From assembly GCA_947641575.1 (NCBI GenBank), contig CANRQN010000011.1, positions 1 through 43,075 of the forward strand: 43,075 nt of DNA, read 5' to 3'. Both the position numbers and the translations under genes were made by a program. Positions 25,842-36,335 of the stretch are shown here, piece after piece. How positions within the stretch are numbered: position 1 is the first letter of the stretch; the number at the start of each line of letters is the position of its first letter. The DNA comes from an uncultured Clostridium sp. GTDB taxonomy: Bacteria; Bacillota; Clostridia; TANB77; CAG-508. Below the pieces are notes generated by a model, which was given only the letters and a program-made list of their open reading frames with translations, was not told the origin of the DNA and did not search any database.

Positions 25842-28464
25842 CTATCTCATTTCTTCTATTCTTTTGTTCACTGTTTCAAGCATTTCCTTATATTTTGCAA
25901 GTTTTGCTTCTTCTTCTTCTATTTTTGCTTTTGGTGCTTTTTCTACAAACCCCTTATTTGAAAGCATTTTGTTTGCTCTTTCGACTTCTGATTCAAGCTT
26001 TTTCTTTTCTCCTTCTAGCCTTTCTAGTTCTTTTTGTACATCTACTAGTTCTTCAAATGGAATAAATACTTCTATTCCATCCCCTACAACTGATATGCTA
26101 TTTTCTGGGATTCCTGTTTTTTCTTCTTGTATCTTTATATTTTCTGCATATCCAAGTTTTTTCAAGAAACTTTCGCTTGTCTTTATAAGCTCTTTATATT
26201 TTACTGTTACAAATATTAGGTTTGTTTTTTTGCTTGGTACAACATTCATATTTGCTCTAATGTTTCTTATATTTACTATTATATTCTTTATTATTTCTAT
26301 CCCTTTTTCTTCTTCTTCGTAGTTAAATTCTGTTTTTATTTCTGGCCATTTTTCTAGCATTATACTTTCATTTTCAGTTTCAAGTTCTTTATATATTTTT
26401 TCTGTTAAAAATGGCATAAATGGATGTAATAGTTTTAAAAATGTTACTAACGCATAGTTTAATACATATATGCATGTTCCTTTTGTCTTGTTACTTTCTT
26501 CATATAGTCTAGGTTTGCACATTTCTATATACCAATCACAGTACTCACTCCATATAAAATCATATATTTTTGTTGCTGCAATTCCGACTTCGTATTTTTC
26601 TATATGATTTGTAACTTCTGCTACTAGCTTATCTAATTTATTAAGTAACCATTTATCTTCTATTCTTAATTCTTCTTTATTATAATTTTTCAAAGCTTCT
26701 TTATCTGTGTTTGATGTCACAAATTTGGCTGCATTCCAGATTTTGTTTGCAAAATTTTTGGCTGAATTTGCTTTTTCTTCTGAATATTTTACATCATTTC
26801 CAAGTGTCATGTTTTGTACTAACGAAAATCTTAGTGAATCTGCTCCATAGTCTTTTATAATATCTATTGGATCTATTCCATTTCCTAAACTTTTTGACAT
26901 TTTTCTTCCTTGTGCGTCTCTAACTAATCCATGCATAAATACTGTATCAAATGGTATTTTCTCTGTATGTTCTAATGAGGAAAATATCATTCTTGCAACC
27001 CAAAAGAAAATTATGTCATAAGCTGTAACTAGTGTGTTTGTTGGATAAAAATATTTAAGGTCTTCTGTTTCTTCAGGCCACCCCATTGTAGAAAATGGCC
27101 ATAGTGCTGAACTAAACCACGTGTCTAGTGTATCTGGATCTTGATATATATTATGACTTCCACATTTTGTACATTCTTCTGGCATAGTTTTTCCTACCAT
27201 AATTTCTCCGCATTTTTCACAGTAATAAGCAGGTATTCTATGTCCCCACCAAATTTGCCTTGATATACACCAGTCCTTTATATTTTCCATCCAGTGGAAA
27301 TATGTTCTATCAAATCTATTTGGTACAAATTTTATTTTTCCTGATTTTACAACTTCCATTGCAGGTTTTGCAAGTTCGTTCATTTTCATAAACCACTGCA
27401 TAGATATTCTTGGTTCTACTGTGTTATGACATCTATAGCATTTTCCTACATTATGTGTATAATCTTCTATTTTTTCAAGTACTCCAAGTTTTTCTAAATC
27501 TTCTACAATTTCTTTTCTTGCTTCTAATAAATTCATTCCTTTATATTTTGAAACTAAGTCAAGCATTATTCCTTTTTCATCAAATACTTCTACTTCTTCT
27601 AAGTTATGTCTTAGACCTGCTTCATAATCATTGAAGTCATGTGCAGGAGTAAGTTTTACCGAACCTGTTCCGGAATTCTTTTTCTACAAATTCATCAGCA
27701 ACTACTGGTATTTCTCTATTTACTATTGGAACTATAACTGTTTTTCCAATCATGTTTTTATATCTTTCATCTTCAGGGTGCACTGCAACTCCAGTATCAC
27801 CTAGCATTGTTTCTGGTCTTGTTGTTGCAACTGTTATATATTCTTTTTTATCTTTTGTATAATATTTAATATGCCATAAATGTGAGCCTTCTTGTTCCGC
27901 TTCTACTTCTGCATCTGATAAAGATGTCTTACATGTAGGACACCAGTTTATCATTCTGTTTCCCCTATATATAGCACCCTTTTCATACATATCTATAAAT
28001 ACATGCTCTACTGCTTTTGAAAGTCCTTCATCTAAAGTAAATCTTTCTCTTGTCCAATCACAGCTACATCCCATACGTTTTAATTGGCTTATTATTGTTC
28101 CTCCATATTTATGTGTCCAATCCCATGCTTCTTCCAAAAATGCCTCTCTTCCAATTTGTTCTTTTGTTTTCCCTTCATTTCTTAGCTTTTCTACTACTTT
28201 TACTTCTGTTGATATTGCTGCATGGTCTGTCCCTGGTATCCATAGAGTGTTAAATCCTCTTAGTTTTTTATATCTTATTAATATATCTTGGAGTGTCATA
28301 ACTAAAGCATGTCCTATATGTAACTTTCCTGTTACATTTGGTGGTGGAATTACTATTGTATATGGAGTTTTGGTTTTATCTATTTTTGGTGTAAAATATC
28401 CATTTTCATTCCATTTTTTATATAGCTCTTCTTCAAATTCGTTTGGCTCATATTTATTTAGCAT
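25842..28464 (-). CDS. valS: Valyl-tRNA synthetase, needs +1 shift at CGG (27672-27670)
   Basis: Class I synthetase, 873 aa after joining, a normal length. HIGH motif [15 protein letters not shown], editing domain [23 protein letters not shown] loop [11 protein letters not shown], anticodon domain and the Val-specific C-terminal coiled coil ([20 protein letters not shown]). At codon 265 the conventional frame reads [11 protein letters not shown] and stops. Skipping the C at 27672 restores [17 protein letters not shown], the invariant editing-domain block. No other in-frame CGG. ValS is essential and single-copy in bacteria, so the shift must be efficient. Confidence 0.96.
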
Positions 28465-28484
28465 TTATTTTCCCCCTATATTCT

Positions 28485-28507
28485 AGGCAGACTTTTCTAG
28501 TCTGCCT
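28485..28507 (-). terminator. Hairpin between L,D-transpeptidase gene and valS
   Basis: Perfect 9-bp stem AGGCAGACT/AGTCTGCCT with a 5-nt loop, in the 60-bp gap. It lacks a U-run, so read-through into valS is likely. No T-box elements are visible before valS. Confidence 0.45.
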
Positions 28508-28524
28508 TATATTAAAAATCTTAT

Positions 28525-29604
28525 TTATATTTTGTTTAAGCTATTTTCCTTTTTTCCAACACTTCCTGATGTTTGTTGCGTCTTAACTGTATTCCCTTCT
28601 ACTGCTGTATTTCCTTTATTTATATCTGTATTTGTATTGTTTTTGTCTTTATCTACAATGTTATTATCACTATTTGCTATATTGTTGTTTACTGTGTTTT
28701 TGTCACTTGGTTTAGCTACATTTTCTGTATTATTGTTCTTATTATCTTCAACTGGCTTAGTATTTGTAGTTTGACTTTGATTTTTCAAATATTCTATCCA
28801 TGGATTATTTTTATCTGGGTCTGTTGGATCCCAGTTTCTAACTTCTGTATCATTTGTTATTTTCTTTGCTGTAGGTTTTCCAAGTGGTCCTGGAGTACTT
28901 GATGTATAAAATTCTACCTTTGTTCCTGGAACACAATTATCATATATCCATTTTGCATCTTCTACTTTTAGTCTTACACATCCAAGTGATGCTTTTGTCC
29001 CTAGCTTATCATATTCCCACCATTCTAGTGTAGATTTATCTTTTTGTTGGTATGGAACTGAATGGAACAAAATTGAACCCGTTATTCTACAAGCATATTG
29101 TCCATAAACATTTCCTTCTAATAGTCTCCATGTATATTTATCTGTAATCCCATATACACCTGATGTTGGTGTTGCTGTTCCAACTGAGCATACCATTGCT
29201 TTTATAGCTTGTGTATAGTTACCTTTTGAGTCTTTTTTATATACCGTAACAACATTTGCTCCGTAATTTACCTTTATGTAATATGGTGCATCTACTACTT
29301 TTGGTTTAGTATTTGTATCATTTTTTGCACTTGACTCATTTGTTACTGTGTTAAGTTCATTTGTTTCATTAGTATTGTTTTCTCCCTCTAATTCAACTTG
29401 CAAAATATTATTTTCCTCCATATTTGTATATTCACCTACATCTAGTGTATTCACATTTCCACTTTGTGGTGCATTTTCTTTGTTTGCAAAGTTGTATATT
29501 AGAAGTCCACTAACTATAGCTATTGCTAAAATAAGTATTACTGCAGCTATGCACAAAAGTATTATTATTTTTTTCTTTTTTATTATATCTTTTTTTGAAC
29601 TCAT
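28525..29604 (-). CDS. L,D-transpeptidase (YkuD domain) with Asn-rich tail
   Basis: 359 aa, exported: one N-terminal TM (about 13-38), a linker, a YkuD catalytic domain (about 108-235) and a low-complexity Asn/Thr-rich C-terminus. Catalytic His181 in ILFHSVPY and Cys209 in ASLGCVRL are present. Forms 3-3 peptidoglycan cross-links or attaches substrates to the wall. The Asn/Thr-rich tail (about 275-359) is probably an extracellular spacer. It overlaps neither neighbour; a small membrane protein gene ends 11 nt upstream. No in-frame CGG. Confidence 0.9.
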   Translation of the reverse strand: MSSKKDIIKKKKIIILLCIAAVILILAIAIVSGLLIYNFANKENAPQSGNVNTLDVGEYTNMEENNILQVELEGENNTNETNELNTVTNESSAKNDTNTKPKVVDAPYYIKVNYGANVVTVYKKDSKGNYTQAIKAMVCSVGTATPTSGVYGITDKYTWRLLEGNVYGQYACRITGSILFHSVPYQQKDKSTLEWWEYDKLGTKASLGCVRLKVEDAKWIYDNCVPGTKVEFYTSSTPGPLGKPTAKKITNDTEVRNWDPTDPDKNNPWIEYLKNQSQTTNTKPVEDNKNNNTENVAKPSDKNTVNNNIANSDNNIVDKDKNNTNTDINKGNTAVEGNTVKTQQTSGSVGKKENSLNKI

Positions 29605-29614
29605 ATTTCTTCCT

Positions 29615-29807
29615 TTATATATTAAAATAAATAACTAAAGAGCCTATCATTGCCATAATAAAACCAAGTATTTTTAATCCAGCTGTTCCCTCATTTATGT
29701 CTCCAAATCCAAATATTTTTTTTGTAATTTCTCTTGCATCATATACTAATATTACCCCGAATTACTGCCAAAGCTAGTCCTATTATTAAAAATATTGTTT
29801 CTTTCAT
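29615..29807 (-). CDS. 63-aa two-TM protein, needs +1 shift at CGG (29759-29757)
   Basis: In the conventional frame this is a 20-codon stub (MKETIFLIIGLALAVIR...). Skipping the C at 29759 (codon 17) yields MKETIFLIIGLALAVIGVIL, VYDAREITKKIFGFGDINEG, then a second TM (LKILGFIMAMIGSLVIYFNI), ending at TAA 29615. Family not recognised; the general look is that of short Firmicutes two-TM proteins whose second helix follows an amphipathic loop. It would be missed by any standard gene finder. Likely co-transcribed with the L,D-transpeptidase 11 nt downstream. Confidence 0.75.
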
Positions 29808-29854
29808 ATTTATTACATCCTTTTTCTAATGCTATGATTTTATCATTTTTTTGT

Positions 29855-30169
29855 TTAAAAATCAAGGTTTTTGTATTTATCTTGATTAAGTTTATGTCTT
29901 TTATTTTTTAAAGGTACAACTTCTATTGTATATCCCATAGGATATAATATTTTTATTAGAGTATTTGCTGTTGGCGAATGTGTTCCTTTTTCTATCCTTG
30001 CAATTGATGGTTGTTTTATTCCAGTTTTTTTGCTTAATTCCTCTTGTGATAATTTTGCATTTTTTCTAGCTTCGATTGTTGCTCTAATTATATTCATTTC
30101 TAACTGTATTTCTTCTTCTTCTTCTGTGGTTATATTTAAAGTTTTTTCAAAATCTTCCCACTTATCCAT
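29855..30169 (-). CDS. HigA-like antitoxin, XRE-family HTH
   Basis: 104 aa. A helical N-terminus (MDKWEDFEKTLN) precedes an HTH_3 domain: ARKNAKLSQEELSKKTGIKQPSIARIEKG. The ATG at 30169 has AGGAGGG six bases upstream, and its start overlaps the toxin stop. Probably binds toxin and represses the pair's promoter. Confidence 0.88.
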   Translation of the reverse strand: MDKWEDFEKTLNITTEEEEEIQLEMNIIRATIEARKNAKLSQEELSKKTGIKQPSIARIEKGTHSPTANTLIKILYPMGYTIEVVPLKNKRHKLNQDKYKNLDF

Positions 30170-30524
30170 TTTCATCCCTCCTGAACATATAATCTTTTAA
30201 ATATTTTTTTGCTTTTTCTATTTCTCTTCTAGGTGTTTTCTGAGTATATTTCATAAACACATTTAATAAAATAAATGTGTTTTTATCATAATATGCAAAT
30301 AGTATTCTATCTCTTAAAGGTCTAAGTTCCCATATATTATTTTCTATATGCTTAATATATGGTTCTCTTAAGTTTAGTCCTTCTTCTTTTAGCATTCTAA
30401 TATATGATATGATTTTTTTGAATTTTATTAAACTGTCTTTACTTGCTTTTTGTTTTAATTTTTCTATATAGTCTTTTACTTCACTTTGTCCGTTTTTATC
30501 TTCGTAAATAATTATGTTATACAC
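30162..30524 (-). CDS. HigB/RelE-type toxin (phage Gp49-like family)
   Basis: About 120 aa from a GTG start at 30524 (AAGGG five bases upstream; GTG 30539 is possible). Family pattern: YEDKNGQSEVKDYIEKL, then ENNIWELRPLRDRILFAYY and a C-terminal FMKYTQKTPRREIEKAKKYL helix typical of type II mRNA interferases. Toxin-first order with the antitoxin overlapping the 3' end is the HigBA arrangement. No in-frame CGG. Confidence 0.88.
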   Translation of the reverse strand: MYNIIIYEDKNGQSEVKDYIEKLKQKASKDSLIKFKKIISYIRMLKEEGLNLREPYIKHIENNIWELRPLRDRILFAYYDKNTFILLNVFMKYTQKTPRREIEKAKKYLKDYMFRRDENG

Positions 30525-30803
30525 TATGTCCCTTACCACCTTTATTTACATTTTATATTATAGCATTTTTGTTATAATATGTCAATGCATTATTTTTTAA
30601 TTTCTTTTATATTTGATATATTTGAATTTTCACCTAGATTTTTAGGTATTAGAATAAAATATATTGATTTAAAGTATTCTTAGTTTACTACATTAATTCT
30701 TTTAAGTCAAGCTAAATTTATAGTTTTACATTTCTTTTGTATATTTTTATATCTTTAAGTCAATAATATTAGTAGATTTAAATAACATGGAGGTGCTTAA
30801 ACT

Positions 30804-30896
30804 ATGTCAAAGGAAAAGAAAAATAAAGGAAATAACAACAATAATAACAACAACCAAAATAATAACAATAACCAAAATAACCAAAACAATCATTAA
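30804..30896 (+). CDS. Asn/Gln-rich 30-aa peptide
   Basis: Starts MSKEKKNKG and is then almost only Asn with a few Gln, ending QNNH. SD GGAGG sits 9 bp before the ATG, and an intrinsic terminator begins 8 bp after the stop, so it is a complete small transcription unit. Simple-sequence composition precludes family assignment. Confidence 0.55.
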   Translation: MSKEKKNKGNNNNNNNNQNNNNNQNNQNNH

Positions 30897-30903
30897 TTGT
30901 TTA

Positions 30904-30935
30904 AAGAAGAAGCTTCAATTAGGCTTCTTCTTTTT
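30904..30935 (+). terminator. Terminator of the Asn-rich peptide gene
   Basis: AAGAAGAAGC pairs with GCTTCTTCTT around a 9-nt loop, followed by TTT. It also faces the uvrA 3' end (stop 30959). Confidence 0.8.
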
Positions 30936-30958
30936 ATATGAAAGAATCAATTTTATGT

Positions 30959-33782
30959 TTACTCAAGATATTTCTTCAAAAATTGCCCTGTATAACTCTT
31001 CTCATTTTTTATTATCTGTTCTGGTGTTCCAACTTGTACTATACTTCCGCCATTATCTCCACCTTCTGGTCCTAGGTCTATTATATAGTCTGCTGTTTTT
31101 ATTAAGTCTAAGTTATGCTCAATAACGACTATACTATTTCCTGTGTCTACTAATCTTTGGAGAATATCTACTAACTTATGAACATCTGCAATGTGAAGCC
31201 CTGTTGTCGGCTCGTCTAGTATATATAATGTTTTTCCTGTTGCTTTTTTTGATAGCTCCGTTGCAAGCTTTACTCTTTGTGCTTCTCCTCCTGATAATGT
31301 TGTTGATGGTTGTCCTAGTTTTATATACCCTAATCCTACATCATTTAGTGTCTGGATTTTTTGTTTTATTCTTGGTACATTGCTAAAGAATTCTAATGAT
31401 TCCTCTACTGTCATATCTAGTACATCTGCTATTGATTTTCCTTTATATTTTACTTCTAGTGTTTCCTTATTATATCTTTTTCCTTTACATACTTCACATG
31501 GTACATAAATATCTGGTAAGAAGTGCATTTCTATTTTTAGTACTCCATCTCCTCCACATGCCTCGCATCTTCCCCCTGGTACATTGAAACTAAATCTACC
31601 TTTTTGGTATCCTCTCATTTTTGCTTCATTTGTTGTAGCAAACAAATCACGTATAATATCAAACACTCCTGTATATGTTGCAGGATTTGAGCGTGGTGTT
31701 CTTCCTATTGGAGATTGATCTATATTTATTATTTTGTCTATGTTTTCTATTCCTTTGATACCTTTACATTTTCCTGGCTTTTCATTTGAACCATTTATTT
31801 CTTTTGCTATAGTTTTGTATAATACTTCGTTTATAAGTGTAGATTTACCAGATCCTGAGACTCCTGTTATACATGTAAATACTCCAAGTGGTATTTTTAC
31901 ATTTACATTTTTTAAGTTATTTTGGGTAGCTCCCACTACTTCTATGGATTTTCCATTTGATTTTCTTCTTTTTTTGGGAATGGCTATCCTTTTTCTACCA
32001 CTTAAGTAATCTCCTGTTGCTGACCCTGTTACTAGTTTTACTTCCTCTGCTGTTCCTTGCGCTATTACTTTTCCTCCATGCACTCCGTGGTCCTGGTCCT
32101 ATATCTATTATTTGATCTGCTGCATACATTGTATCTTCGTCATGTTCTACAACTAATACAGTATTTCCTAAGTCTCTTAGTTTTTTTAATGTTGTTATTA
32201 ATTTATCATTATCTCTTTGATGAAGTCCTATGCTTGGTTCATCTAATATATATAGCACTCCTGTTAGACTTGAGCCTATTTGTGTTGCAAGTCTTATTCT
32301 TTGTGCCTCTCCTCCTGATAGGGTTCCAGCTGCTCTTGATAGCGTCAGATACTCTAGTCCTACATCTATCAAAAATTGTAATCTTTTATTTAATTCTTTA
32401 AAAATTTGATCTGCTATCATTTTTTCTTTTGGTGATAAATCCAATGAATTTAAATAGTGTTTTACATTACTTATTGACATTTCTGTTAATTCATTTATGT
32501 TTTTATCGCCTATTTTTACTGATAAGCTTTCTTTCCTTAATCTAGCTCCACTACATGTTGGGCAGTCACTGTTACTCATATACATCTCATAAAAGTCACG
32601 CATTCCTTGTGACTTAGTTTCATTATGACGTCTTTCTAATGTTGGTATTACTCCTTCAAATGGTGCTTTGAATTTTCTTATTCCTATAGGTGATTCATAT
32701 TCAAAATCTATGCTCTCTGTACCTGTTCCATATAGGATTTTTTCCAAAAAGTCTCTTGGTAATTTTTTGATTGGCTTTGTTATATCTACTCCATAATGTT
32801 TTGCTATACTTTCAAAGTACATTTTTGCCATGGTCTCACCCTTTTTCATCGTGCTTGAGCCAAATGCTTTTACTCCATCATATAAAGTTCTGTCTTTATC
32901 TGGAATTATTAAATCTTCGTCCATTCTCATTAAATACCCTATTCCTGTACATGTTGGGCATGCTCCAAATGGGTTATTGAATGAAAACATTCTAGGCGAT
33001 AATTCTCCTATGCTTATCCCACAGTCAGGGCAAGCATAATTTGCACTATATATTTTGTTTTCTTTACCATTTATATCTATTAGTACTAGGTCTTCTGCAT
33101 TCTTTAATGCTACTTCTACTGATTCCGCAAGTCTATTTCTAATTCCTTCTTTTATAACTAATCTATCTACTACAAGTTCTATATTGTGTTTTTTCTTTCT
33201 GTCTAAGTTTAAATCATCTGTTAATTCTACTGTTTCTCCATCTATTCTAGCACGTACAAAACCTTGTCTTTGATATCCTTCTAATTGTTTTACAAATTCT
33301 CCCTTTCTTCCTCTTACAACTGGTGCTAATACTTGTATTTTTGTGCCTTCTTCTAATTCTAAAATACTATCTACTATTTGGTCTAAAGTCTGCTTTTCTA
33401 TTTTTTTACCACAGTTTGGACAATATGCAGTTCCTATTCTCGCATACAAAAGACGTATATAGTCATATATTTCTGTAACTGTTCCTACTGTTGAACGTGG
33501 ATTTTTTGATGTTGTTTTTTGGTCTATTGATATTGCAGGAGATAAACCATCTATTGATTCTACATTTGGTTTTTCCATCATACCTAAGAATTGACGTGCA
33601 TATGATGACAAACTTTCTACATATCTTCTTTGTCCTTCTGCATATAATGTATCAAATGCAAGTGATGATTTCCCAGAACCTGAAAGACCTGTAATTACTA
33701 CAAGCTTGTCTCTTGGAATTTCTAAATTTATATCTTTTAAGTTATGTTCTTTTGCTCCTTTTATAATTATTTTATCGTTCAT
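30959..33782 (-). CDS. uvrA: Excinuclease ABC subunit A (UvrA), needs +1 shift at CGG (32087-32085)
   Basis: Damage-recognition ATPase of nucleotide excision repair, 940 aa after joining, the expected length. Two ABC modules: Walker [15 protein letters not shown] and [14 protein letters not shown]; zinc fingers CPNCGKK/CPDCG-CPTC and [12 protein letters not shown]; signatures [16 protein letters not shown] and [16 protein letters not shown]. The break is between the modules: the conventional frame reads [10 protein letters not shown], while skipping the C at 32087 (codon 566) gives [16 protein letters not shown], the conserved UvrA sequence. Strong promoter upstream (33850-33822). No other in-frame CGG. 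Confidence 0.96.
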
Positions 33783-33821
33783 TTTATTCCCCCATATTGT
33801 TTAAATAAACTTACTTTATGT

Positions 33822-33850
33822 ATTATACTACAATTCAAAATAAAAAACAA
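33822..33850 (-). promoter_or_regulatory. uvrA promoter
   Basis: On the minus strand, TTGTTT (33850-33845), 17 bp, TATAAT (33827-33822), 40 bp before the uvrA ATG and back to back with the plus-strand promoter at 33869. Confidence 0.7.
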
Positions 33851-33868
33851 GAGTTTGTAAGAAAATTA

Positions 33869-33897
33869 TTGACTTTGTTATTTGCATATAGTATGAT
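33869..33897 (+). promoter_or_regulatory. Promoter of the 22-aa peptide gene
   Basis: TTGACT (33869-33874), 17 bp, TATGAT (33892-33897). The transcript would start near 33904 and reach the terminator at 34047, about 145 nt. Confidence 0.75.
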
Positions 33898-33937
33898 ATG
33901 TGTACCTTCCTAAAGGTGGAAAGGAGGGTTGCATTTT

Positions 33938-34006
33938 ATGAAGGAACTACTTAAAGTGTTGAAACTTTTATTGCTTTATTTAATTATAAAGAAATTAAGT
34001 GAATAA
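33938..34006 (+). CDS. 22-aa hydrophobic, cationic peptide
   Basis: MKELLKVLKLLLLYLIIKKL followed by SE. Leucine-rich with lysines at both ends, so it would form a short transmembrane or amphipathic helix. Consensus promoter, strong SD (GGAAAGGAGGG), ORF and perfect terminator make a complete 145-nt unit. Its size and composition resemble type I toxin peptides or small membrane regulators; I see no antisense antitoxin RNA promoter. The leader holds CCTTCC, which could partly pair with the SD. Confidence 0.7.
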   Translation: MKELLKVLKLLLLYLIIKKLSE

Positions 34007-34013
34007 CACATGG

Positions 34014-34048
34014 AAAAAGACTAGGTATGCTCGTACCTAGTCTTTTTT
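34014..34048 (+). terminator. Terminator of the 22-aa peptide gene
   Basis: Perfect 14-bp stem AAAAAGACTAGGTA / TACCTAGTCTTTTT with a 6-nt loop and U-run. The strongest terminator in the window. Confidence 0.92.
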
Positions 34049-34123
34049 ACGCATTTCATTTAAGAACTACTTTTATCGACGTCTTGATGTTATTATAACA
34101 TCTATTTTATTATATGTCAAATT

Positions 34124-36318
34124 TTAATTTTTTATTTCAAATTCTAACTCTACCTTGAATAAATCTCCATCTATTTTTATGTTAAAGCTTCCTTTTTGAA
34201 GTTCTGCTAGACTCTTTGATATAGAAAGTCCGAAGTCCGCTTCCCTCAGTTGTTCTTGATTTATCTCCTCTTACAAATCTTTGCATTAGTTCTTCTTCAC
34301 TAATATTTAGCTTTGCTCTTGAAATATTTTTTACTTCTATTTTTACTTTTTCTTCTTTTTTTATTATGTCTACATAAACTCTTGAGTTTTCTAACGCATA
34401 TTTTGACACATTGCTAAATACATTTTCTATTATCCTATACATGTATCTACTGTCTGCTTCTACAAATAGTTCTTCTTTTGGCATAGTTATTATTATATCT
34501 AGTTTCTTTTCTTTGAACTTATCTTCAAATTCCCCTGTTGTTTGGTTTATAAGTTCTACTATATCTATCCTTTCTAGGTTCAATTTTACATTTCCAGAAG
34601 ATGCTTTTGATGCTTCTACTAAATCTTCTGTAAGTCTTTTTAGCCTATGCGACTTACTTAATAATATCTCTACATACTCTTTAACTTTTTCATTTTCTAT
34701 ATTTTCTCTTTTTATTAGGTCTGCATAATTTATTATTGATGTTAGAGGTGTTTTTATATCATGCGATACATTTGTTATAAGTTCTGTTTTTAGTCTTTCG
34801 CTTTTTATTCCTTCTTGTACAGCATTTTCAAATCCGTTTGATATGTCATTTACATATTTAACAGCTTGTTTGAACTCTTTTGTAAACTCTTCTTCTATAA
34901 GTCTTTCTTTATTATCTCCTTCATATATTTTCTTTAAATGCTCTTCTATTTTCTTAAAGTCTTTTACTCTTTTCATTAGCTTGTAAAATAAATATATTGT
35001 AATTCCGATATTTATAAATATTCCAAGTTCTATTGTTCCTAAGTCCGCAAATATTGCAAATATAATTATCATTGTAAGAATATACATAATTGTAAAGAAT
35101 ACTGTCTTTCTTGTCATATTCATTACATCTATAAATCTGTAAAATTTTTGCTGCATTTTTATAAATATATTTTTTAATATTCTTAATGTTTTCCATGTAA
35201 TGGTATTTTTTATAAGTGTTTTTGCTTTAATTCTTTTTATAATTGTTGTAATTGTTATTGCAAATAATATATATATTACAAAGTATGATGTTATCATTGC
35301 ACTTAAGAATAATTTATAATAGTTGTAATACATTGTGTATCCAAATCCATTCATTGCAACAAAAATTATTGATAGCATTCCTAAAAGTGCTACTAATATA
35401 ATTTCTAATGGAATTTTATCTATATCATTTAATTCTACATAATCTTTATCTTTTTTATATCCTATACTCATTATAAGATATGCTACAATTATAACTGTAA
35501 ATATGCTACAAATTGGCACTGCTATATACATTGCATCCTCATATTTTTGTAATATTTGCATTATACCTATAATGTATGAATCATATGAGTTTAATTCAAA
35601 TTCTTCTTCATATGACATGTATATTTCAAAATCTTTTATATCATAATCTACATATACTAATCCTTGTTTTTCTAATTCTTCTTCTATAATTGATTCTTTT
35701 GTTTTATCTATTTCTCCTTGTGTTATATTTTGTTTTGACATTTCGTATAGTACTTTATTTTTTACTTCCATTTGATATTCTTCTAGTGTGTCATAATATT
35801 CTCCATTAGAATAGTAATATGTCCCTATAAACAGATCTCTATAATCCTCCCATGCTACTTGTATTGCTTCTGAATTTGTTTTAAGTTCTCCTCCTACTAT
35901 GCTTACCTTTTTTCCTTCTTTGCTTGTTACATATGTTTTCATAGTTTCTAAATCTTGTGCTTCTAACAAATATCCTAAATTTGTGCATACCTTATTTCTT
36001 GGATTATATATTATTATAAAATTAAGATTTTTTATTTCTGAGAGCATATTTCTTGTATTTGGTCTATAATATATTCTTGTTCCATTTTTTTCTGTAATTG
36101 TATATGCTGTATTATCATTATAAATTAGTGAATTTATTTCTTCTCTTAGTCCATTCATGTAATAATGTGCAAATTCTTGGCTTTCAAAGTATGTATCGCT
36201 TAATTGTCTCTCATATATTTCCTTATTGGCACTATAAAAAATTGTAATAATTATAATTCCGAATAAATATTGGAAGGACTACGTAGCTTATTACTTTTAG
36301 TATTTTACTTTCTTTCAT
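34124..36318 (-). CDS. Membrane sensor histidine kinase, needs +1 shifts at CGG 36261 and 34232
   Basis: 730 aa after joining. The start MKESKILKVISYVVLPIFIG at 36318 is visible only with the first shift (codon 20), which completes the first TM. An extracellular sensor region follows (about 40-250), then several TMs, a coiled linker, H box VSHDIKTPLTSI with His519, N box ENVFSNVSKYAL, and the ATP-lid G boxes. The second shift (codon 696) gives GSGLGLSISKSLAEL, the G2 box. Read conventionally it is GSGLRTFYIKESS, which would destroy the ATPase lid. The protein ends FKVELEFEIKN at TAA 34124. It lies 17 nt after the response regulator, a standard two-component pair. Confidence 0.92.
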
Positions 36319-36335
36319 TTAAATCTTTCCTTTTT

